From Croceitalea sp947503285 (GTDB lineage Bacteria > Bacteroidota > Bacteroidia > Flavobacteriales > Flavobacteriaceae), in NCBI RefSeq assembly GCF_036985505.1, contig NZ_BTGQ01000001.1, positions 124,001-188,000 of the forward strand: a stretch of DNA of 64,000 nucleotides. The letters run 5' to 3'. Positions 59,898 through 64,000 of the stretch are shown piece by piece. Within the stretch, counting starts at the first letter, position 1. Each line of letters starts with the position of its first letter. The notes below the pieces were generated by a model. The model was not told the DNA's origin. It worked only from the letters and a program-made list of their open reading frames with translations, and ran no database searches. Made by a program: the position numbers and the translations under genes.

Positions 59898-61709
59898 TTA
59901 GTCAAAGGTATACCCGTTATCTGCAGCCACTTTATCTGCGATTTGTGTGCGCAGTGTCACCACATTGGGTTGGTTTGTATATTTCGTAAAACGTTTGAGG
60001 CCCATAAGCATCATGCGCTGTTCGTCACCTTCAGCAAATGAAACAATGGCTTCTTTGCCTTTTTGGGTTACAATGTCCACTGCACGGTACAAGTAGTATT
60101 TGGACATGGCTATTTGTGTTGCCTGGGAATCCTCACCTGAGCGCTTGGCATTTTTTTCTGTTCTTAGAATGGTCGATTCTGCCAGATAAACTTGAATCAA
60201 AATATCAGAAGCGGCCATTAATAACTGCTGGTGCTCCTCTAATTGCGGACCGAATTTTTGTACGGCGCTACCAGCTACCATCAAAAACACTTTCTTCAGG
60301 CGTTTGATCAAATCTTTTTCCTCAGCGAATAGTTCAGAAAAGTCCGGAGTGTCGAATGATGGGATTCCCATAAGTTCTTCCCCAACAGCTGTTGCCGGTC
60401 CCAACAAATCTACATGGCCTTTCATCGCTTTTTTGACCAACATACCGACTGCCAACATACGGTTGATCTCATTGGTACCCTCATAGATTCGTGAAATACG
60501 GGCATCCCTCCAAGCCGATTCCATAGGCGTATCTGCACTAAAGCCCATACCCCCAAAGATTTGGATACCCTCATCAGTTGTCTGTTGTACATGTTCTGAA
60601 ACGGCCACTTTTAAGATGGAACATTCTATGGCATATTCTTCAACGCCTTTCAATTCGGCTTCTTGGTGGGTATTTCCCTCTGCCTCGCGAATGGCAATTC
60701 GGTCTTCGATGTTTTTGGCTGCACGATAACATGCTGCTTCATCAACATAGGCATTGGTGGCCATATCAGCGATTTTCGCTTTTATAGCCCCAAAATTCAT
60801 AATAGGCGTCTTGAACTGGATTCGCTCGTTGGCGTACTTGGTCGCTTCGTTGATCACACGGCGTTGTGCCTCTAAACAGGCAGCAGCCAACTTGATGCGA
60901 CCTACATTCAAGGCGTTCATGGCAATTTTAAATCCATTACCACGCTCTGAAAGCATATTCTCAACGGGAACTTTGGTTTCATTAAAAAATACCTGACGAG
61001 TAGAGGAGGAGTGAATGCCCAACTTCTTTTCTTCATCACCTAGGGTGATTCCGTTTGATGGGTCATTTTCAACAATAAATCCGGTAATGTTCTTGTCGTC
61101 TTCTATTCTTGCAAAAACAATAAAAAGATTACAAAATCCGGCATTGGAGATCCACATTTTCTGTCCGGTAATACTGTAGTATTTACCATCTTCGGAAAGG
61201 ACTGCTTTGGTCTTACCAGAGTTGGCATCAGAACCAGCTCCTGGTTCCGTTAGACAGTAAGCACCAAACCATTCACCAGAAGCTAGTTTGGGCACGTATT
61301 TTTGCTTTTGTTCTTCTGTTCCATATAAGGTAATCGGCATGGTGCCAATTCCCGTATGGGCTCCAAAAGCGGTACTAAAAGAACCTGTTGCGCCAGAAAT
61401 GTAATCACAGACCAACATAGTGGAAACAAAGCCCATTCCCATACCGCCATATGATTCTGGTACGGCAACACTTAACAAGCCCAGTTCACCTGCTTTACGC
61501 ATGGTTTCTTCAGTGTAGGCGTAATCTTTTTTCTCAAATCGTTCCCAATGCGCCCAAAGCTCCCTGTCAACGAACTCTTTGGTGCTTTCGCGCATCATTT
61601 TTTGTTCTTCATTAAGGTCTTCTAAGGTGAATACATCTTCACAATTGGTCTCCTTGACCAAAAATTGACCTCCTCGTAGTATTTCTTTTTCTAAGGTTTC
61701 AGCACTCAT
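59898..61709 (-). CDS. fadE: Acyl-CoA dehydrogenase
   Basis: FAD-dependent enzyme of 603 residues that introduces the first double bond in fatty-acid beta-oxidation. N-terminal helical domain with LNEEQKMMRESTKEFVDREL; central beta domain with YCLTEPGAGSDANSGKT and WISNAGFCNLFIVFARI; C-terminal helical domain with GMGFSADTPMESAWRDARISRIYEGTNEINRMLAVGML, including the FAD-binding and catalytic Glu in YEGTNE. An extra C-terminal helical region (about 440-603) is typical of the longer VLCAD-like and FadE forms. Last gene of the fad operon. Confidence 0.94.
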   Translation of the reverse strand: MSAETLEKEILRGGQFLVKETNCEDVFTLEDLNEEQKMMRESTKEFVDRELWAHWERFEKKDYAYTEETMRKAGELGLLSVAVPESYGGMGMGFVSTMLVCDYISGATGSFSTAFGAHTGIGTMPITLYGTEEQKQKYVPKLASGEWFGAYCLTEPGAGSDANSGKTKAVLSEDGKYYSITGQKMWISNAGFCNLFIVFARIEDDKNITGFIVENDPSNGITLGDEEKKLGIHSSSTRQVFFNETKVPVENMLSERGNGFKIAMNALNVGRIKLAAACLEAQRRVINEATKYANERIQFKTPIMNFGAIKAKIADMATNAYVDEAACYRAAKNIEDRIAIREAEGNTHQEAELKGVEEYAIECSILKVAVSEHVQQTTDEGIQIFGGMGFSADTPMESAWRDARISRIYEGTNEINRMLAVGMLVKKAMKGHVDLLGPATAVGEELMGIPSFDTPDFSELFAEEKDLIKRLKKVFLMVAGSAVQKFGPQLEEHQQLLMAASDILIQVYLAESTILRTEKNAKRSGEDSQATQIAMSKYYLYRAVDIVTQKGKEAIVSFAEGDEQRMMLMGLKRFTKYTNQPNVVTLRTQIADKVAADNGYTFD

Positions 61710-61791
61710 TTTATTCGTGTTAGTATTAAGTAATGCGTATTGAGGGCTTTGATTGCAATCTTAGTACTCAATACTAAAGTCTTATATCTTT

Positions 61792-62982
61792 TTAATTTAA
61801 AAATTCAAATATCCCTGCGGCACCCTGACCGGTTCCTACACACATCGTTACCATACCGTATTTGCCCTGCATGTTACGCTTGCGCATTTCATCAAATAAT
61901 TGAACTGATAACTTCGCCCCGGTACAGCCCAGGGGATGCCCTAACGCAATTGCACCACCATTCACATTAACGATATCTTGATTTAAGCCCAATTCACGAA
62001 TTACGGCTAAGGATTGCGACGCAAATGCTTCGTTCAATTCAATCAACTCAATATCTTCTTGTTTTAGACCAGCTTGTTTGAGGGCCTTTGGCACAGCTGC
62101 AACAGGGCCGATACCCATTATGCGTGGCGGTACACCGGCAGCTGCATAGTTTACCAATCGGGCAATAGGCTCTAAATTGAGTTCTTTCATGAGTTCTTCG
62201 CTTACGACCATTACGAATGCAGCGCCATCACTCATTTGTGAAGAATTACCAGCAGTAACACTGCCGTTTGCAGCAAATACGGGTCGCAGCTTATTCAATA
62301 CTTCCGTAGAAGTGCCTTTTCTTGGACCTTCATCTTTAGTAACTGTATATTTTTTAGTTGCTTTTTTTCCATCAGGCCCAACGAAAGTCTGTTCCACTTC
62401 AATAGGAACTATTTGATCTTGAAAACGGTCTTCGGCCTGCGCACGAAGTGCTTTCATATGTGAATTATAAGCAAATTCGTCTTGATCTTCACGCGAAACC
62501 TTGTACTCTTGGGCGACAGCTTCAGCCGTATTGCCCATACCCCAGTAATAGTCTTCATGACCCGCCTTTACAATATCATAGTTCAATTCGGTCTTATAAC
62601 CTGTCATGGGAACCGCACTCATACTTTCCGCACCACCAGCAATGATGCAATCTGCCATACCGGCTTGAATCTTTGCGGTCGCGATACCAATAGTTTCTAT
62701 TCCCGAAGAACAAAAACGGTTTACGGTGACTCCAGGAACATCAACAATATCCAACCCCATCAACGATATTAATCGCGCCATATTCAGACCCTGGGATCCT
62801 TCGGGCATCGCATTACCTACAATAACGTCATCAATACGCTTTTTGTCCAGTTGGGGCAGTTCTTTCATCATGTGTTGAATGGTCTCCGCCGCCAATTCAT
62901 CGGTTCTTTTAAATCGGAAGACTCCCTTGGGAGCTTTCCCTACTGCCGTACGATATCCTTTTACTATGTATGCTGTTTTCAT
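61792..62982 (-). CDS. fadA: Acetyl-CoA acyltransferase (thiolase)
   Basis: Thiolase of 396 residues that cleaves 3-ketoacyl-CoA in the last step of beta-oxidation. Catalytic residues: nucleophile Cys in VNRFCSSGIETIG, His in NVNGGAIALGHPLGCTGAK, and second Cys in VTMCVGTGQGAAG. N terminus MKTAYIVKGYRTAVGKAPKG matches FadA of the FadN-associated type. It lies between fadN and fadE with 82 bp to fadE and about 134 bp, including a repeat element, to fadN. Confidence 0.95.
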   Translation of the reverse strand: MKTAYIVKGYRTAVGKAPKGVFRFKRTDELAAETIQHMMKELPQLDKKRIDDVIVGNAMPEGSQGLNMARLISLMGLDIVDVPGVTVNRFCSSGIETIGIATAKIQAGMADCIIAGGAESMSAVPMTGYKTELNYDIVKAGHEDYYWGMGNTAEAVAQEYKVSREDQDEFAYNSHMKALRAQAEDRFQDQIVPIEVEQTFVGPDGKKATKKYTVTKDEGPRKGTSTEVLNKLRPVFAANGSVTAGNSSQMSDGAAFVMVVSEELMKELNLEPIARLVNYAAAGVPPRIMGIGPVAAVPKALKQAGLKQEDIELIELNEAFASQSLAVIRELGLNQDIVNVNGGAIALGHPLGCTGAKLSVQLFDEMRKRNMQGKYGMVTMCVGTGQGAAGIFEFLN

Positions 62983-62986
62983 ATTA

Positions 62987-63114
62987 GCCCCCTAACCCCC
63001 AAAGGGGGAATTCCTATTAGGGGTCAATAGGATTTTAGTTTAAAATTTTTGATTTAATTTTTTATTCTTCATCATTACTGAATTTCACTTTTGTTCCCCC
63101 TTTGGGATTAGGGG
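62987..63114. repeat. MITE-like element with 21-22-bp inverted repeats
   Basis: One arm (62989-63010) reads CCCCTAACCC then CCAAAGGGGGAA; the other (63094-63114) is its inverse with one indel and one mismatch, CCCCTAATCC then CAAAGGGGGAA on the minus strand. Each arm also contains a short palindrome of C and G runs around AAA. The enclosed 83 bp are AT-rich and non-coding. It begins 2 nt after the fadN stop and ends 4 nt before the fadA start codon. It looks like a small mobile or REP-like element. Confidence 0.75.
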
Positions 63115-63116
63115 CC

Positions 63117-64000
63117 CTAGTTGCGCAAAGGTTTCCCCGTCTTCAACATATGTTGGATACGTTCTAAGGTTTTGCGCTCTGTACAGAGTGATAAGAACGC
63201 TTCCCGTTCGATATCAAGAAGGTATTGCTCTGATACGTAACTTGGCTCTGAAAGATCTCCACCCGCCATGACATAAGCCAGTTTATTGGCGATTTTCTTG
63301 TCATGTTCACTGATATATCTACTGGCTTCCATGGAATCCGTTCCCACTAAGAACATTCCCAACGCTTGCTTGCCCAAAACCTTGACATCGTTACGCTTTG
63401 GGGGTCTAGTGTAACCTGCTTCGGCCATTAACTGTGCATGTGCTTTGGCGGTTGCAATTTGTCTGTCTTTATTGACGACTACAATGTCCTTTCCTTTTTG
63501 AAGGATTCCTAAATCATAGGCTTCATAAGCGGATGTTGATACTTTGGCCATACCAATGGTCAAAAAGTATTCTTGAAGGATATTCAATTCCACATCCCCT
63601 TTTCTAAAGGAATCCGATGCCCTTAAGGCGAACTCCTTTGAGCCACCACCACCGGGAATCACCCCAACGCCAAATTCGACCAATCCGATGTAGGTCTCCG
63701 CTGCGGCAACGACCTTATCGGCGTGTAATGACAATTCACAACCTCCACCCAAGGTCATTCCGTGTGGTGCGGAAATTGTGGGTATGGACGAATAACGCAT
63801 ACGCATCATCGTGTCTTGGAACATTTTGATGGCCCTATTCAATTCATCGTACTCTTGTTCGACGGCCATCATGAATATCATACCTATATTGGCGCCAACA
63901 GAGAAGTTAGCAGCTTGATTACCGACTACCAACCCCTGAAAATCTTTTTCGGCAAGGTCGATAGCTTTATTTAGCCCGGCCAAAACATCACCACCAATGG
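63117..64000 (-). CDS. fadN: 3-hydroxyacyl-CoA dehydrogenase/enoyl-CoA hydratase (FadN-type), C-terminal part
   Basis: Partial gene: the frame is open to the window end, so the start and the N-terminal NAD-binding dehydrogenase domain lie beyond. The visible 293 residues are an enoyl-CoA hydratase/isomerase domain: GLVVGNQAANFSVGANIGMIF, PHGMTLGGGCELSLHADKVVAAAETYIGLVEFGVGVIPGGGG (oxyanion hole and both catalytic Glu), then a helical tail ending YLLDIEREAFLSLCTERKTLERIQHMLKTGKPLRN. The domain order (dehydrogenase first) and the gene order fadN-fadA-fadE match the Bacillus subtilis fadNAE operon rather than enterobacterial FadBA. Confidence 0.9.
   Translation of the reverse strand, partial: IGGDVLAGLNKAIDLAEKDFQGLVVGNQAANFSVGANIGMIFMMAVEQEYDELNRAIKMFQDTMMRMRYSSIPTISAPHGMTLGGGCELSLHADKVVAAAETYIGLVEFGVGVIPGGGGSKEFALRASDSFRKGDVELNILQEYFLTIGMAKVSTSAYEAYDLGILQKGKDIVVVNKDRQIATAKAHAQLMAEAGYTRPPKRNDVKVLGKQALGMFLVGTDSMEASRYISEHDKKIANKLAYVMAGGDLSEPSYVSEQYLLDIEREAFLSLCTERKTLERIQHMLKTGKPLRN

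Noticed and set aside
1..64000. tRNA, rRNA, riboswitch, prophage or IS element
   Set aside because: I found no clover-leaf-like segment, conserved rRNA stretch, transposase, integrase or riboswitch core by reading; a covariance-model search would be needed to exclude small RNAs.

Overview
The window looks like chromosomal DNA from a marine Flavobacteriaceae bacterium (Bacteroidota). The basis is the families present (TonB-dependent receptor, stand-alone 2TM-domain proteins, LETM1-related biofilm protein, DUF4331, DUF2490, an alpha/beta hydrolase-OsmC fusion), the Cys-rich lipoprotein linker with NGDETGVDCGG, many short lipoprotein signals, weak Shine-Dalgarno sequences and promoter elements of the TTG / TAnnTTTG type. 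I see no rRNA, tRNA, phage, IS element or CRISPR. Genus cannot be fixed from the sequence alone.

Layout. 1-6775: end of a TonB-dependent receptor, then a signalling locus: a TPR protein, a LytS-type histidine kinase with a 2TM domain fused to its C terminus, six consecutive stand-alone 2TM proteins, and a LytTR response regulator. Two near-identical promoter regions (1745-1840 and 3988-4083) each carry a 21-bp-spaced pair of LytTR-type half-sites at exactly the same distance from the next start codon, and a (CACCCTT)10 tandem repeat lies just upstream of the second. This is the most interesting system in the window. 6856-11055: LETM1-related protein, a DUF4331 protein split over two genes, and a TPR lipoprotein. 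11381-14698: acetyltransferases, an isochorismatase-like hydrolase, an ECF sigma/anti-sigma pair and a VOC protein. 14882-18868: lipoprotein TesA-like esterase divergent from a YbbA/YbbP-like ABC transporter, the same neighbourhood as in E. coli. 18948-23520: CuZn superoxide dismutase, YdeI-like protein, VOC/AraC pair, hydrolase-OsmC fusion, DUF2490. 23575-34379: large BNR-propeller protein, ricin-type lectin lipoprotein, methyltransferase, DinB-like protein, ChbG/YdjC deacetylase, amidohydrolase, CDP-alcohol phosphatidyltransferase. 34654-43565: DUF1272, MFS transporter, tricorn-type protease, YdeI-like protein, and a ThuA/PQQ-dehydrogenase/PKD/cytochrome c/CBM protein.

43622-56445 is almost entirely on the minus strand: M20 peptidase, Zn alcohol dehydrogenase, GNAT, nitrilase, then a tightly packed run (56445 down to 47856) of trehalose-6-phosphate synthase/phosphatase, a lipoprotein, a propeller-SnoaL fusion, a TMEM175-type channel, M28 and M1 peptidases and an arginase-family protein. 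A GH15 glucoamylase/trehalase-like enzyme diverges from the trehalose synthase. The right end holds a PLP decarboxylase and a fatty-acid beta-oxidation operon in the order fadN (cut by the window end)-fadA-fadE, with a MITE-like inverted-repeat element between fadN and fadA.

All functions are assigned by reading motifs and family resemblance; no database search was run. Start codons were revised where signal peptides, paralogues or promoter geometry favoured an internal ATG.
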